DNA of 64,000 nucleotides from an uncultured Bacteroidota bacterium (lineage in GTDB: Bacteria > Bacteroidota > Bacteroidia > Flavobacteriales > Flavobacteriaceae): assembly GCA_902583445.1 (NCBI GenBank), contig CACHVZ010000001.1, positions 90,087 to 154,086 of the forward strand, given 5' to 3'. Each line of letters starts with the position of its first letter. The first letter of the stretch is position 1. A program made the position numbers and the translations under genes. The notes under the pieces were generated by a model. That model was not told the DNA's origin and ran no database searches. It saw only the letters and a list, made by a program, of their open reading frames with translations. Positions 45,953 through 55,664 of the stretch are shown one piece after another.

Positions 45953-46637
45953 ATCTTCTTTCTCTTTTTTGATATTCAATAATGGCATCTGTAAAATCTT
46001 CTTCGGAAAAGTCAGGCCAATATGTTTCAGTGAAATATAATTCAGCATATGCTATTTGCCATAATAAGAAATTACTAATTCGTTGTTCACCACTAGTTCT
46101 AATTAGTAAATCTACATCTGGTAAATTTTTTGTGTAAAGATGGTCATTAATGATGGAATCATCAAAATTATCTAGACAAATTGTCTCATCTTTAACTTTT
46201 TCTGAAATCTCTTTGAGAGCCTTAAAAATCTCCTGTTTTCCACCATAACTCAAAGCTAAGGTTAATGTCATTCCTGTGTTGTCTTTAGTATTTTTTATAA
46301 TTTTGTCTAATTCATATTTTACTTCGTTGGTAAGTGATTTAACATCACCTATAGCATTCAATCTTATATTGTTATTAAATAAATCCTCAAATTCATCTTT
46401 AAGAGTTTCTACTAAAAGTCTCATTAATGTCTCTACCTCATAACTAGGTCTTTCCCAGTTCTCAATAGAGAATGCAAATAATGTTAAATACTCTACTTTA
46501 TACTTGTTAGCTTCCTCAACAATTTTCTTTACAGACCTAACTCCATTTTGATGACCAAATTCTCTAGGCATTCCTTTTTGTTCAGCCCATCTTCCATTTC
46601 CATCCATTATTATCGCTACATGATTAGGTATATTCAT
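45927..46637 (-). CDS. uppS: Undecaprenyl diphosphate synthase (UppS)
   Basis: A 236-residue cis-prenyltransferase with IMDGNGRWAEQKGMPREFGH at the N-terminus (catalytic Asp), FAFSIENWERP, and RTSGEQRISNFLLWQIAYAE near the end. It makes the C55 lipid carrier for cell-wall and surface glycan synthesis. Its start overlaps the nadK stop by one base (TGATG) and its end overlaps bamA. Confidence 0.96.
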   Translation of the reverse strand: MNIPNHVAIIMDGNGRWAEQKGMPREFGHQNGVRSVKKIVEEANKYKVEYLTLFAFSIENWERPSYEVETLMRLLVETLKDEFEDLFNNNIRLNAIGDVKSLTNEVKYELDKIIKNTKDNTGMTLTLALSYGGKQEIFKALKEISEKVKDETICLDNFDDSIINDHLYTKNLPDVDLLIRTSGEQRISNFLLWQIAYAELYFTETYWPDFSEEDFTDAIIEYQKRERRFGKTNKQL

Positions 46638-47515
46638 CAGTCGCTGATTTTATTATTTCTCATATCTTGTCCCCAAAAAAGTTTTTCTCTTAACCTTTTA
46701 TAAAAGTTATCTTCATGAAATTTAATTGTCTTTATAGAGAATTTTGATTTTGATATCTGAATTTCATTTTTTGATTCAAAAGAATACATTCTAGAGTCCA
46801 AAGATAAATTAATATTATCAGTTCCTTCAACTTGAATTTTAACTTCAGAATCATCAGGTACAATTAGAGATCTCATATTAATGTTATGTGGCGCAATTGG
46901 ATTCAATATAATTACCTTGGACTCTGGAGAAACAACTGAACCACCATTACTCAGAGAATAACCTGTTGAACCTGTAGGAGTTGATATAATTAATCCGTCT
47001 GACCAATAATTTGTTAAATAATTACCATTAATTGAACATGATATGTTTAAAAGAGATGTCGTGTCTTTTCTTTGAATTGTAACTTCATTTAGTGCATATG
47101 AAAAAAGCTTACTAGCTGAATATGACTTTACCTCCAGCAAAGTTCTATATATAATGCTAAATTTGTTATCTTTTATTTTATTTACAGCTTCACCTATATT
47201 TTCCTTTTGAACACTAGTTAAAAAGCCAAGCCTTCCTGCATTTATTCCTAATATTGGTACTCCTGAATCTTTTACGTATGTAATCGATCTCAATATTGTT
47301 CCATCACCACCAACTGCAAAAACATAGTCAATATCTTTATCAATAGGGTCTGATGAATCAAAAAATGAAAATTTACTCTGGAATTCCTTACTAAGATCAC
47401 TCTTAATTTTTGAATCAATAATAATATCATTTCCTACTGACACAATATCAATAACTTCCTTGCAGCAATTAACTGAAGAACTATTATTAAATGCTATATA
47501 TAGAGCAATTTTCAT
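46637..47515 (-). CDS. nadK: NAD kinase
   Basis: A 292-residue protein from the ATG at 47513-47515 (MKIALYIAFNN); an ATG 15 bases upstream adds only MYFSC and is less likely. The signature VGGDGTILRS, the ALNEVTIQR segment and SDGLIISTPTGSTGYSLSNGG are present. It phosphorylates NAD to NADP. In relatives, a DUF6089 gene is usually between nadK and uppS; here they overlap directly. Confidence 0.95.
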   Translation of the reverse strand: MKIALYIAFNNSSSVNCCKEVIDIVSVGNDIIIDSKIKSDLSKEFQSKFSFFDSSDPIDKDIDYVFAVGGDGTILRSITYVKDSGVPILGINAGRLGFLTSVQKENIGEAVNKIKDNKFSIIYRTLLEVKSYSASKLFSYALNEVTIQRKDTTSLLNISCSINGNYLTNYWSDGLIISTPTGSTGYSLSNGGSVVSPESKVIILNPIAPHNINMRSLIVPDDSEVKIQVEGTDNINLSLDSRMYSFESKNEIQISKSKFSIKTIKFHEDNFYKRLREKLFWGQDMRNNKISD

Positions 47516-47552
47516 ACAGCTAAAATACAAACTTTAAAACTTTATTAAGTAC

Positions 47553-47560
47553 TATATTTG
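47553..47560 (+). promoter_or_regulatory. -7 box TATATTTG of pdxJ
   Basis: Exact TAnnTTTG, 22 bases before the pdxJ ATG in the 67-base divergent gap with nadK. Confidence 0.5.
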
Positions 47561-47582
47561 CATTTAAGTTTAATGTATTGAG

Positions 47583-48296
47583 ATGACTAGATTAAGTGTG
47601 AACATTAATAAAATAGCAACTCTTAGAAATGCTAGGGGAGAAGATTATCCAAACTTAGTTAAAACTGCTAAAGACATTATTAAGTTTGGTGCTGAAGGGA
47701 TAACTATACATCCTAGACCTGATGAAAGACATATCAAATACTCTGATGCATATGATCTAAAACAAAATATTTCAACTGAATTAAATATTGAAGGGAATCC
47801 ATCTAAAAAATTTGTTAATATGGTTTGTGAAGTAAAACCTGATCAAGTTACTTTAGTCCCTGATGAATCTGATGCAATTACATCTAACTCAGGCTGGGAT
47901 ACAGTTAAAAATTTTGATTTTTTAAAAGATGTAGTTCATGAATTTAAATTAAACTCAATAAGAGTATCAATATTCATTGATCCTGACTCTAAAATGCTTG
48001 AAGGAGCAAAAAAAATAAATGCTGATAGAGTCGAATTATTTACTGGTCCATATGCAAAACAATACATTAATGATAAATCAAATGCTATGAATAGTTACAT
48101 TAATTGCTCTGAAATTGCCAATAAAATTGGAATGGAGCTTAATGCAGGTCATGATCTAAATCAACAAAATCTTGAATTTTTTAAAAACAATATTGTAAAT
48201 CTTAAAGAAGTATCCATAGGGCATGCACTAATCTCAGAGTCACTTTATTTTGGTCTTGAGTCTACAATTAAATCCTATTTAAAAATTTTAAATTGA
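47583..48296 (+). CDS. pdxJ: Pyridoxine 5'-phosphate synthase
   Basis: A 237-residue TIM-barrel enzyme with LSVNINKIATLRNARG at the start, GITIHPRPDERHI, QVTLVPDE, and LNAGHDLNQQNL. It condenses 1-deoxyxylulose 5-phosphate with aminoacetone phosphate to make pyridoxine 5'-phosphate. Divergent from nadK, as in other Flavobacteriia. Its stop overlaps the TTG start of the hydrolase by four bases. Confidence 0.95.
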   Translation: MTRLSVNINKIATLRNARGEDYPNLVKTAKDIIKFGAEGITIHPRPDERHIKYSDAYDLKQNISTELNIEGNPSKKFVNMVCEVKPDQVTLVPDESDAITSNSGWDTVKNFDFLKDVVHEFKLNSIRVSIFIDPDSKMLEGAKKINADRVELFTGPYAKQYINDKSNAMNSYINCSEIANKIGMELNAGHDLNQQNLEFFKNNIVNLKEVSIGHALISESLYFGLESTIKSYLKILN

Positions 48297-49063
48297 ATCT
48301 ACTTCACTCTAAAATAATTGGTGATTCTGATAAGAATATCATTATTGTTCATGGTTTTCTTGGTATGGGAGACAATTGGAAATCTCATGCAAATAAAATT
48401 GCTGAAAGTGGATTTAAAGTTCATCTTATTGATTTAAGAAATCATGGAAAAAGTTTTTGGACTAATGAATTCAGCTTCGATTTAATGGTACAAGATATTT
48501 ATGAATATATCTCTCATCATAATATCTCAAATTTTTACATGATAGGTCATTCAATGGGAGGAAATGTTACAATGCTTTTCGCCAAGAATTATCCAGAGCT
48601 ACTTAAAAAAATTATAATTGTAGATATAGTTCCCAAAGCATATAAACCTCACCACGATTATATACTTGAAAGCTTAAAATCTCTTGACTTTAAAATAATA
48701 AAATCAAGAAATGATGCAGACTCTCAACTTTCAAAATTAATTTCTGATGAAAGAGTTAGACAATTCTTGTTAAAAAATCTTTATTGGAAAGACCAAGATA
48801 CCTTAGGTCTAAAAATTAATCTTGACATATTATATGATTTTAAAAATAAGCTTTCATTAATTTTGAAAGAAGACTTTTCTTTTAATAATCCAACCTTACT
48901 TATTCATGGTGAAAATTCTGATTATGTAAATGAATCAGATTATGAGTTAATGAATTCTTTTTTTAAGAATCTTGAAATAATAAAGGTCCCATCTGCAGCC
49001 CACTGGGTACATGCAGATAATCCTAAATTTTTTCTTGAAAAAACGATTAATTTTTTAAATTGA
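48293..49063 (+). CDS. Alpha/beta hydrolase (YbfF-like)
   Basis: A 256-residue hydrolase. HGFLGMGDNWKS near residue 20 gives the oxyanion loop, GHSMGGN the nucleophile serine elbow, and SAAHWVHADNP the catalytic His. It starts at TTG (48293), overlapping pdxJ as TTGA. The family includes esterase YbfF; the natural substrate is unknown. Confidence 0.87.
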   Translation: MNLLHSKIIGDSDKNIIIVHGFLGMGDNWKSHANKIAESGFKVHLIDLRNHGKSFWTNEFSFDLMVQDIYEYISHHNISNFYMIGHSMGGNVTMLFAKNYPELLKKIIIVDIVPKAYKPHHDYILESLKSLDFKIIKSRNDADSQLSKLISDERVRQFLLKNLYWKDQDTLGLKINLDILYDFKNKLSLILKEDFSFNNPTLLIHGENSDYVNESDYELMNSFFKNLEIIKVPSAAHWVHADNPKFFLEKTINFLN

Positions 49064-49066
49064 ATT

Positions 49067-49552
49067 ATGGTTAATACTACAATTAGAAAGGCTAAATCAG
49101 GTGATGTAAAAGATATACTCAGATTATTAATTGAACTTGCTGTATATGAAAAAGAACCAGATGCTGTAAAAGTAACTGAACAAGAATTAATAAGAGATGG
49201 ATTTGGAAAGAATCCAAAATATCAATGTATTCTAGCTGAAACTGATAATACAATTGTAGGACTAGCATTCTATACACCAAGATATTCTACATGGGTAGGA
49301 GATACCCTCCATCTTGAGGATCTTATAGTTACAGAAAAAATGAGAGGTAAAGGAATAGGCACACTTCTTTATAAATCATTTCTAGAGGAAGCCAAAAGAA
49401 GAGATGTAAATAGAGTAGAGTGGTCTGTTCTTGATTGGAATAAACCTGCTATTGACTTTTATAAAAAGACGGGTGCAATAATTGATGGTCTAGATCAATG
49501 GAAAATTGTTCGAATGAACAAACAAATAATTGATGATTATTTATCTAGATAA
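49067..49552 (+). CDS. GNAT acetyltransferase, diamine N-acetyltransferase-like
   Basis: A 161-residue GNAT enzyme with the acetyl-CoA loop RGKGIGTLL and the SSAT-like signatures AVYEKEPDAV, LHLEDLIVTEKMRGKGIG and VLDWNKPAIDFYKKTGA. It probably acetylates a polyamine or similar amine; this is by similarity of motifs. Its 3' end overlaps the convergent ArsC-like gene by 16 bases. Confidence 0.88.
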   Translation: MVNTTIRKAKSGDVKDILRLLIELAVYEKEPDAVKVTEQELIRDGFGKNPKYQCILAETDNTIVGLAFYTPRYSTWVGDTLHLEDLIVTEKMRGKGIGTLLYKSFLEEAKRRDVNRVEWSVLDWNKPAIDFYKKTGAIIDGLDQWKIVRMNKQIIDDYLSR

Positions 49553-49953
49553 TTCTCTATAAAGTTCTTAATAAACTTCTTTATTTCATTTCTAGCTTTT
49601 ATAAAATGGTCCCCATATTCACCGTTTTTAATTTTTGTAGGGTCAATAAAGTTTTGATGTATTTTAACTAAAGATTCACCAGGAAAAACTGGACATGTCT
49701 CATTAGCGTTATCACATACAGTTATGATAAAATCAAATTTAATTTTTAGGTAATCGTCTACTAAATTTGAAGTATGATTAGATATATCAATTTTATCCTC
49801 AAGCATACAGCGAACTGCATTTAAATTTAACCCATGTTTTTCAATCCCTGCACTGAATACAGATACAGAATTATCTGTTAAATGATTCAAATATCCGTGG
49901 GCTATTTGACTTCTGCATGAATTACCAGTACAAAGTATAAGAATTTTTTTCAT
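49537..49953 (-). CDS. ArsC-type low-molecular-weight phosphatase / arsenate reductase
   Basis: A 138-residue protein with the LMW-phosphatase P-loop CTGNSCRS (8-15) and CDNANETCP (two redox cysteines) downstream, the trio used by thioredoxin-coupled arsenate reductases. Asp in the FIDPTK segment is the likely general acid. It may reduce arsenate or act as a phosphatase. No ars operon lies nearby. It overlaps mgtE by one base and is last in the serS-ksgA-mgtE run. Confidence 0.85.
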   Translation of the reverse strand: MKKILILCTGNSCRSQIAHGYLNHLTDNSVSVFSAGIEKHGLNLNAVRCMLEDKIDISNHTSNLVDDYLKIKFDFIITVCDNANETCPVFPGESLVKIHQNFIDPTKIKNGEYGDHFIKARNEIKKFIKNFIENYLDK

Positions 49954-51311
49954 TAAAATCCTAAAGAAATTTTTGCCATATAAAAGAATAAGAAGATTCC
50001 AAAAATATCGTTAGCAGTAGTTATAAAAGGTCCTGTAGCTATAGCTGGATCAATTCCTTGTTTATCAAGAATTATAGGAACAAAAGTTCCAACCAGTGCA
50101 GCAATTATTATAACTCCCATCATTGACCCAGCTATAGTAAGACTCATAAATAAATCTTGATTGATAATTTGACCAAAAATTATTAAAATAACTGAGAGAG
50201 CAAAGCCATTAATTAAACTAAGTCCAACTTCCTTAAAAAGTCTATTTACTAATGAGCCTTTTACTAAATCATTTGCTAAACCTTGAACTATAATTGCAGA
50301 AGATTGCACACCTACATTACCAGCCATAGCTGCAATTAAAGGAGTATAGAAAAATAGATTTCTGAGGTCAGGTTGATTCATTATTTGTTCAAAATCTTTC
50401 AAAATAAAAACACTTCCAAGCCCACCAAGTAGTCCTAAGAATAGCCATGGTAATCTAGCTTTTGTTAATTGTAAAATTGAATCATTCACTTCAACTTCAG
50501 ATGATATACCAGCAGCTAATTGGTAGTCTTTTTCAGCTTCATCTTTAATCAAGTCGACAATATCATCAATTGTAATTCTACCAAGTAATGTTTTTCTTTT
50601 ATTTGTAACAGGAATCGCTTCCAAATCATATTTAGACATAATTTTTGCAACATCTTCTCCTTCTTGATCAACAGTAACATAGTCAACTTTTGGAATATAA
50701 ATATCCCTAACTTTAGATCTAGACTTAGCAGTAACAACATCTTTAAGTGAAAGTCTTCCTTTTAATCTGTTTTTTGAATCAACAACATAAATGGAATGAA
50801 CTCTAGTTACATTCTTTGCTTGTTTTCTTATTTCATCAAGACATTTGGAGATACTTAGATTCTCATTAACACTTACTAGCTCTTTAGCCATCAAACCACC
50901 AGCTGTATCCTCATCATATTTAAGTAACTCTTTAATATCATCTGTTAACTCAGCATTTTTAATTTGAGAGAATACTCTCTCTTGTCTCTCCTCGGTTAAT
51001 TTAGAAATAACATCTGTTGCATCATCTGTATCTAGCTCAACAATTTTTTCAGCAATTTCTTTAGCAGATAATTTCTCTAAAATTATTTCTCTTAAGTCTT
51101 CATCAATTTCTGCTAATGCATCAGCAATTTTTTGTTTATCAAAAATTTTAACTAGAAAAATTACTTCTGTTGTTTCTAATAGCTCAAAAATTTCTGCTAA
51201 ATCTGCGTAATGAATATCTGCTAGACTAGATAAAAGCTTATCTCTGTTGTTGTCTTCAATAAGCTTTTTAATCTTACTGATTAACTCATCATTAATTTTA
51301 AATTGTTTCAT
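49953..51311 (-). CDS. mgtE: Magnesium transporter MgtE
   Basis: A 452-residue protein with an N-terminal helical MgtE_N domain (about 10-130), two CBS domains (about 135-255), a plug helix and five membrane helices from about 285. TAMAGNVGVQSS-like sequence (IAAMAGNVGVQSSAIIVQGLA) and GPFITTANDIFGIFLFF mark the pore. Mg2+ binding to the N/CBS domains gates the channel. It overlaps ksgA by 14 bases. Confidence 0.94.
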   Translation of the reverse strand: MKQFKINDELISKIKKLIEDNNRDKLLSSLADIHYADLAEIFELLETTEVIFLVKIFDKQKIADALAEIDEDLREIILEKLSAKEIAEKIVELDTDDATDVISKLTEERQERVFSQIKNAELTDDIKELLKYDEDTAGGLMAKELVSVNENLSISKCLDEIRKQAKNVTRVHSIYVVDSKNRLKGRLSLKDVVTAKSRSKVRDIYIPKVDYVTVDQEGEDVAKIMSKYDLEAIPVTNKRKTLLGRITIDDIVDLIKDEAEKDYQLAAGISSEVEVNDSILQLTKARLPWLFLGLLGGLGSVFILKDFEQIMNQPDLRNLFFYTPLIAAMAGNVGVQSSAIIVQGLANDLVKGSLVNRLFKEVGLSLINGFALSVILIIFGQIINQDLFMSLTIAGSMMGVIIIAALVGTFVPIILDKQGIDPAIATGPFITTANDIFGIFLFFYMAKISLGF

Positions 51312-52083
51312 TAGTGATTTTTTGTGTTAATCTAATAAAGTCATTTACAGATAGTTGCTCAGGCCTTAGACCAAAGATACTATCTTCTAGAATATTTTCC
51401 TTTATATCAAGTTTTTTTAAAGAGTTTTTTATTTTCTTTCTTCTTTGCTGAAAACTAAGTTTTACTAATCTATCAAATAGCTTTACATCAAAATTAATAT
51501 TAACATTCTTCTTTTTGGTCATTGAAATAACTGATGAATTAACTCTTGGTTTTGGAAAGAATACGTTAGGTGAAACATCAAACAGAATTTTAACATCATA
51601 TAATAACTGAGTTTTTACTGAGATTATTCCATATTCCTTTGAGTTAGGTTTACTAATAATCCTCTCCGCAACTTCTTTCTGAAACATTCCTACTAGATTA
51701 TCTACTAATAAATAGTTTTCCAATATTTTAAAGATAATCTGTGATGAAATATTATATGGAAAGTTACCTATTATTAAGTTCTTGCTGGTCTGAGACAAAA
51801 CATCCTTCAAATTATATTTTAAAAAATCTTGTTTAATAATATTTGGGTTGTGTATTTTAAATGAGCTTTTGATATACTCAACAGACTCAGTATCATATTC
51901 AACAAGAATTAATTTATCACTATACTCAAATAGGTATTTTGTTAAAGCACCTTTTCCAGGTCCGATTTCAACTATTTTATCAAATTCTTTTAAACTAAAA
52001 GAATTAACAATCTTCTTTGAAATGTTTTCATCAATAAGGAAATGTTGACCCAGGAATTTTTTTGGACTAACATTTTCAATCAT
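51298..52083 (-). CDS. rsmA: 16S rRNA dimethyladenosine transferase KsgA/RsmA
   Basis: A 261-residue methyltransferase with KKFLGQHFLIDENI, the SAM motif EIGPGKGALT, and the catalytic NFPYNISSQII. It dimethylates two adjacent adenines in helix 45 of 16S rRNA. It is five bases from serS and overlaps mgtE. Confidence 0.95.
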   Translation of the reverse strand: MIENVSPKKFLGQHFLIDENISKKIVNSFSLKEFDKIVEIGPGKGALTKYLFEYSDKLILVEYDTESVEYIKSSFKIHNPNIIKQDFLKYNLKDVLSQTSKNLIIGNFPYNISSQIIFKILENYLLVDNLVGMFQKEVAERIISKPNSKEYGIISVKTQLLYDVKILFDVSPNVFFPKPRVNSSVISMTKKKNVNINFDVKLFDRLVKLSFQQRRKKIKNSLKKLDIKENILEDSIFGLRPEQLSVNDFIRLTQKITNETI

Positions 52084-52087
52084 AGAA

Positions 52088-53362
52088 TTAGTTTATTATA
52101 TCAAATCCAGTATATGGGACTAAAACATCAGGAATTATAATTCCATTTTCAGATTGATTATTCTCAATTAATCCAGCCATTACTCTGGGAAGAGCCAAAG
52201 AACTACCATTTAGAGTATGTAATGTGTAGTTTTTACCGTCTTTATCTTTAAATTTTAAATTAAGACGATTTGATTGATATGTTTTAAAGTTTGAAACTGA
52301 GCTTATCTCAAGCCATTTTTCTTGACCCTTTGAAAAAACTTCAAAATCATAGGTTATCGAAGATGTAAAACCTAGGTCACCCGCACATAAATTTAAAATT
52401 CTAAAATCAAGTTTAAGTTCGGTTAGAATTTCTTTTATATGCTCTTTCATTTTAATTAATGCATCATCAGACTTGTCAGGATGTTCAATTCTTACTATCT
52501 CTACTTTATCAAATTGATGTAATCTATTTAATCCTCTTACATCAGACCCATAACTTCCAGCTTCTCTTCTAAAACATGGGGTATAACCAGTCACCATAAC
52601 TGGGACCTGGTCAACTGCTAAGATTTTATCTCTGTATATGTTTGTTAAAGGAACCTCTGCTGTAGGAATTAAATAAAAGTCATCATTGATAACATGATAC
52701 ATTTGACCATCTTTATCAGGCAATTGGCCAGTAGCATAAGCTGAGTCTGAGTTTACCAAGTGAGGAACTTGAAACTCATTGTATCCTGCAGAGCTATTTC
52801 TATCTAAAAAGAAGTTAATTAATGCTCTTTGAAGTTTGGCACCTTTACCTTTATATACTGGAAATCCTGATCCTGTTATCTTACTTCCTAATTCAAAATC
52901 AATAATGTCATATTCTTTTGATAAATTCCAGTGATTTTTTAGATCATATCCAGACTCCTTAAAATTAGAGCTTCTAAATACTTCAATATTATTTTCCTCA
53001 GAAAGTCCATCAGGTACTTTTGAATCAGGAATATTAGGTACTGTAGTTATTAGATCCAATATTTTAATTTTAACTGTATCTAATTCTTCTGCTAAACTCT
53101 TTGACTTTAATTTTAAATTTGACGACTCAGATTTGAGACTATCAATGTCAATATCATTATTATCTGATTTAAATGCTCCAGCTATGTCTTTAGAAATTGT
53201 ATTAGACTTAAAAAGAATATTATCAAGTTTTTGCTGTATTTTTTTTCGATTATTATTGAGCTCTATTATGCTATCTATTACATCTAGATTCTTGAAACCT
53301 CTTTTTTTAAGGCCTATAATTGCTTCATCTTTTGAGTTTGTGATGTAATCAATTGAAAGCAT
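52088..53362 (-). CDS. serS: Seryl-tRNA synthetase
   Basis: A 424-residue class II synthetase. The N-terminal coiled-coil arm spans about 30-105. Motif 2 is CFRREAGSYGSDVRGLNRLH and motif 3 has LNGSSLALPRVMAGLIEN. An exact -7 box lies 13 bases upstream, so it likely heads the serS-ksgA-mgtE-ArsC unit. Confidence 0.97.
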   Translation of the reverse strand: MLSIDYITNSKDEAIIGLKKRGFKNLDVIDSIIELNNNRKKIQQKLDNILFKSNTISKDIAGAFKSDNNDIDIDSLKSESSNLKLKSKSLAEELDTVKIKILDLITTVPNIPDSKVPDGLSEENNIEVFRSSNFKESGYDLKNHWNLSKEYDIIDFELGSKITGSGFPVYKGKGAKLQRALINFFLDRNSSAGYNEFQVPHLVNSDSAYATGQLPDKDGQMYHVINDDFYLIPTAEVPLTNIYRDKILAVDQVPVMVTGYTPCFRREAGSYGSDVRGLNRLHQFDKVEIVRIEHPDKSDDALIKMKEHIKEILTELKLDFRILNLCAGDLGFTSSITYDFEVFSKGQEKWLEISSVSNFKTYQSNRLNLKFKDKDGKNYTLHTLNGSSLALPRVMAGLIENNQSENGIIIPDVLVPYTGFDIIN

Positions 53363-53375
53363 AATTATTTTAAAT

Positions 53376-53383
53376 CAAAGATA
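53376..53383 (-). promoter_or_regulatory. -7 box TATCTTTG of serS
   Basis: The minus strand reads TATCTTTG, an exact TAnnTTTG match in the 25-base gap between ribF and serS, 13 bases before the serS ATG. Confidence 0.5.
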
Positions 53384-53387
53384 AAAT

Positions 53388-54314
53388 TTATTTGTTGATT
53401 AACTGAATACAATAAGTTTCATCTTTTTTTAATTGCTCTTTTAAGGCTTCAATTGATGAAAACTTTATCTCATCTCTTATTTTTGATAATACATCAACAG
53501 AAATAGTTTTATCATAAATGTCATTATCAAAATCAAATAAATGAACTTCTATTGATTTTTTATTTTGACCTATTGTAGGTCTATGACCAATATTCATCAT
53601 TCCATGGAATTCATTATCATCAACTAAAGTCTTTATAAAATAGACACCATCTCTAGGAATAATCTTATAATTTTCTTCAACATAAATATTTGCAGTTGGA
53701 TAATTAATTTGTTTTCCCAAACCATCACCTTTGACAACTTTTCCAGTTAATTTAAAAAATCTACCTAAAAATTTTGCTGATTTATCAAGTTCACCACTAT
53801 TAATTGAATCTCTAATTTTAGTTGAACTTACAGCTATAGATTCAACCTCATGTGCTTTAATTTCTTCAACTATAAAATCAAAACTTTCTCCATATTTTTT
53901 TAAATCATCTACTGATGCCTCTCTCCCTTTGCCAAATCTATGATCATACCCTATAATTATATGATTAATTTTTAATTTTTCAATTAAATAATCTTTAATA
54001 AATTGATCAGCAGATAATAATGAGAAACTTTTATCAAAAGGATGTATAATAAGATTTTCAATCCCTAACTTTTCAAAAGCTTTAATTTTTTCATCTAATG
54101 TATCTATCATTTTGACTTCATTATACTTATTTAAAATAATCCTAGGGTGAGGAAAAAATGTAAGGACAACAGATGATAAATTCTTTTTTTTTGATGAAGA
54201 AATTAACTTATTCAAGATTTTCTTATGACCTTCATGAACTCCATCAAATGTTCCAATTGTTAGAATGGTTCTTTGGTTTAAATTATAATCTTCAATACTC
54301 CTGAAAATTTTCAT
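53388..54314 (-). CDS. ribF: Bifunctional riboflavin kinase/FAD synthetase
   Basis: A 308-residue protein. The N-terminal FAD synthetase domain has TIGTFDGVHEGHKKIL, IIGYDHRFGKGR and SVSSTKIRDSI-like sequence (AVSSTKIRDSINSG). The C-terminal flavokinase domain has GKQINYPTANIYV, RDGVYFIKTLV and MMNIGHRPTI. It converts riboflavin to FMN and FAD. It overlaps pth by four bases. Confidence 0.96.
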   Translation of the reverse strand: MKIFRSIEDYNLNQRTILTIGTFDGVHEGHKKILNKLISSSKKKNLSSVVLTFFPHPRIILNKYNEVKMIDTLDEKIKAFEKLGIENLIIHPFDKSFSLLSADQFIKDYLIEKLKINHIIIGYDHRFGKGREASVDDLKKYGESFDFIVEEIKAHEVESIAVSSTKIRDSINSGELDKSAKFLGRFFKLTGKVVKGDGLGKQINYPTANIYVEENYKIIPRDGVYFIKTLVDDNEFHGMMNIGHRPTIGQNKKSIEVHLFDFDNDIYDKTISVDVLSKIRDEIKFSSIEALKEQLKKDETYCIQLINK

Positions 54315-54937
54315 TTAATAAAATTTTTCTTGTTGTAGAGATTCATTGTCTCTTCAATACCAGTTTGAATAAATGAGAAAATAATCTCAATTGAGCTAAT
54401 TGTAAGAGTATTTATATTGGACATTTCATAGCTACTCCACTTTCCTAAAACATAATCTGATTTGGGAATCTTATTGTTATTTGATATTCCAATCCTTAAC
54501 CTAGCATAATTAGAAGTTCCAAGATTATCTTCAATGTCTTTTAAGCCATTATGACCTCCAGACGTGCCATTTGGTTTTATTTTAATATTTCCAAAAAATA
54601 AATTTAAATCATCACAAACAACCAGAATGTTTTCAAGTGAAACTTTTTCTTTTTTTTGCCAATACAATAATGATCTTCCTGAATTATTGACATAATTGTT
54701 TGGTTTTATGATAATTATCTTTTTTCCTTTGAAACTTCCTTCTGCCCTTTGAGCTAGTTTTACAGATTCAAATTTGGTATCTAGATTTTGAGAAAGTTGA
54801 TCAACAATTTCAAAGCCTATGTTATGCCTAGTATCATCATACTCGTTACCAATATTTCCAATACCTAGAATAAGATATTTATTCATATCAGATTTATTAT
54901 TTAAACTTGAGAAGATATTCTTAAGAAAATTCATCAT
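54311..54937 (-). CDS. pth: Peptidyl-tRNA hydrolase
   Basis: A 208-residue enzyme with a short N-terminal extension (about 17 residues) before YLILGIGNIGNEYDDTRHNIGF, which contains the catalytic His. VVCDDLNL and GTSGGHNGLKDIE complete the active site. The extension is common in flavobacterial Pth. It releases peptidyl-tRNAs dropped from ribosomes. Confidence 0.95.
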   Translation of the reverse strand: MMNFLKNIFSSLNNKSDMNKYLILGIGNIGNEYDDTRHNIGFEIVDQLSQNLDTKFESVKLAQRAEGSFKGKKIIIIKPNNYVNNSGRSLLYWQKKEKVSLENILVVCDDLNLFFGNIKIKPNGTSGGHNGLKDIEDNLGTSNYARLRIGISNNNKIPKSDYVLGKWSSYEMSNINTLTISSIEIIFSFIQTGIEETMNLYNKKNFIK

Positions 54938-54984
54938 TATTTATTAACCTAATAAAGTTAAGATTAATTAAACAACGCCAAATA

Positions 54985-55662
54985 TTAAGACTCTTTGGAC
55001 TCATCTTTAGGAGCTTCAGTATCAGAACCTTTTGCTTCTGTACCTTCTGCACCTTCTGCACCTTCAACACCTTCCTCGCCTTCAACACTTTCCTCTTCCT
55101 CTGGAAGTGCCATTGATGCTCTTGATGTTCTAACTTGACAGATTACAGTATTATCTGGGTGAAGTATTTCAAAGTCCTCGTCATCCACTTGAGATGTGTA
55201 ATATTTATCCCCTAATTCAAGTGAAGAAATATCTACATCAATAGAATCAGGAAGATTACCTGGAAGTGCTTTTATTTTGAGCTTTCTTTTATTTCTACTT
55301 AAAACACCACCACTATTCATAACTCCAGGGGCTGATCCACTAACAATTACCGGTATTTCCATTGTAACTGGCTTATCATCAAATAGTTCATAAAAATCAG
55401 CGTGCAATATTTTATCAGTTACTGGGTGAAATTGAATATCCTGAAGAATAGCATTCACTGTTTTATCCCCAAAATCTAGTACAACAGTGTGAGCAGCTGC
55501 TGTATAAACTAGGTCTTTGAATCCTATTTCTTTTGCAGAAAAATGTACTACTTCATCACCTCCGTACAAAACACATGGAACATTACCTTCTTTTCTTAAT
55601 GAATTTGTGCTTGTTTTACCAGTATTTTCCCTGTTGTTACTTTTAATTTCTATTGATTTCAT
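54985..55662 (-). CDS. rplY: 50S ribosomal protein L25 (CTC type)
   Basis: A 225-residue protein with an N-terminal 5S-rRNA-binding L25 domain ([25 protein letters not shown]), a TL5/CTC beta domain ([23 protein letters not shown]) and a disordered acidic tail of about 40 residues rich in Glu, Gly and Ala. It lies two bases after prs. Confidence 0.95.
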   Translation of the reverse strand: MKSIEIKSNNRENTGKTSTNSLRKEGNVPCVLYGGDEVVHFSAKEIGFKDLVYTAAAHTVVLDFGDKTVNAILQDIQFHPVTDKILHADFYELFDDKPVTMEIPVIVSGSAPGVMNSGGVLSRNKRKLKIKALPGNLPDSIDVDISSLELGDKYYTSQVDDEDFEILHPDNTVICQVRTSRASMALPEEEESVEGEEGVEGAEGAEGTEAKGSDTEAPKDESKES

Positions 55663-55664
55663 TT

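Noticed and set aside
49537..49953. ArsC-like gene as part of an arsenic resistance island
   Set aside because: No arsenite pump or ArsR lies nearby; the gene belongs to a housekeeping run, so only the enzyme family is claimed.
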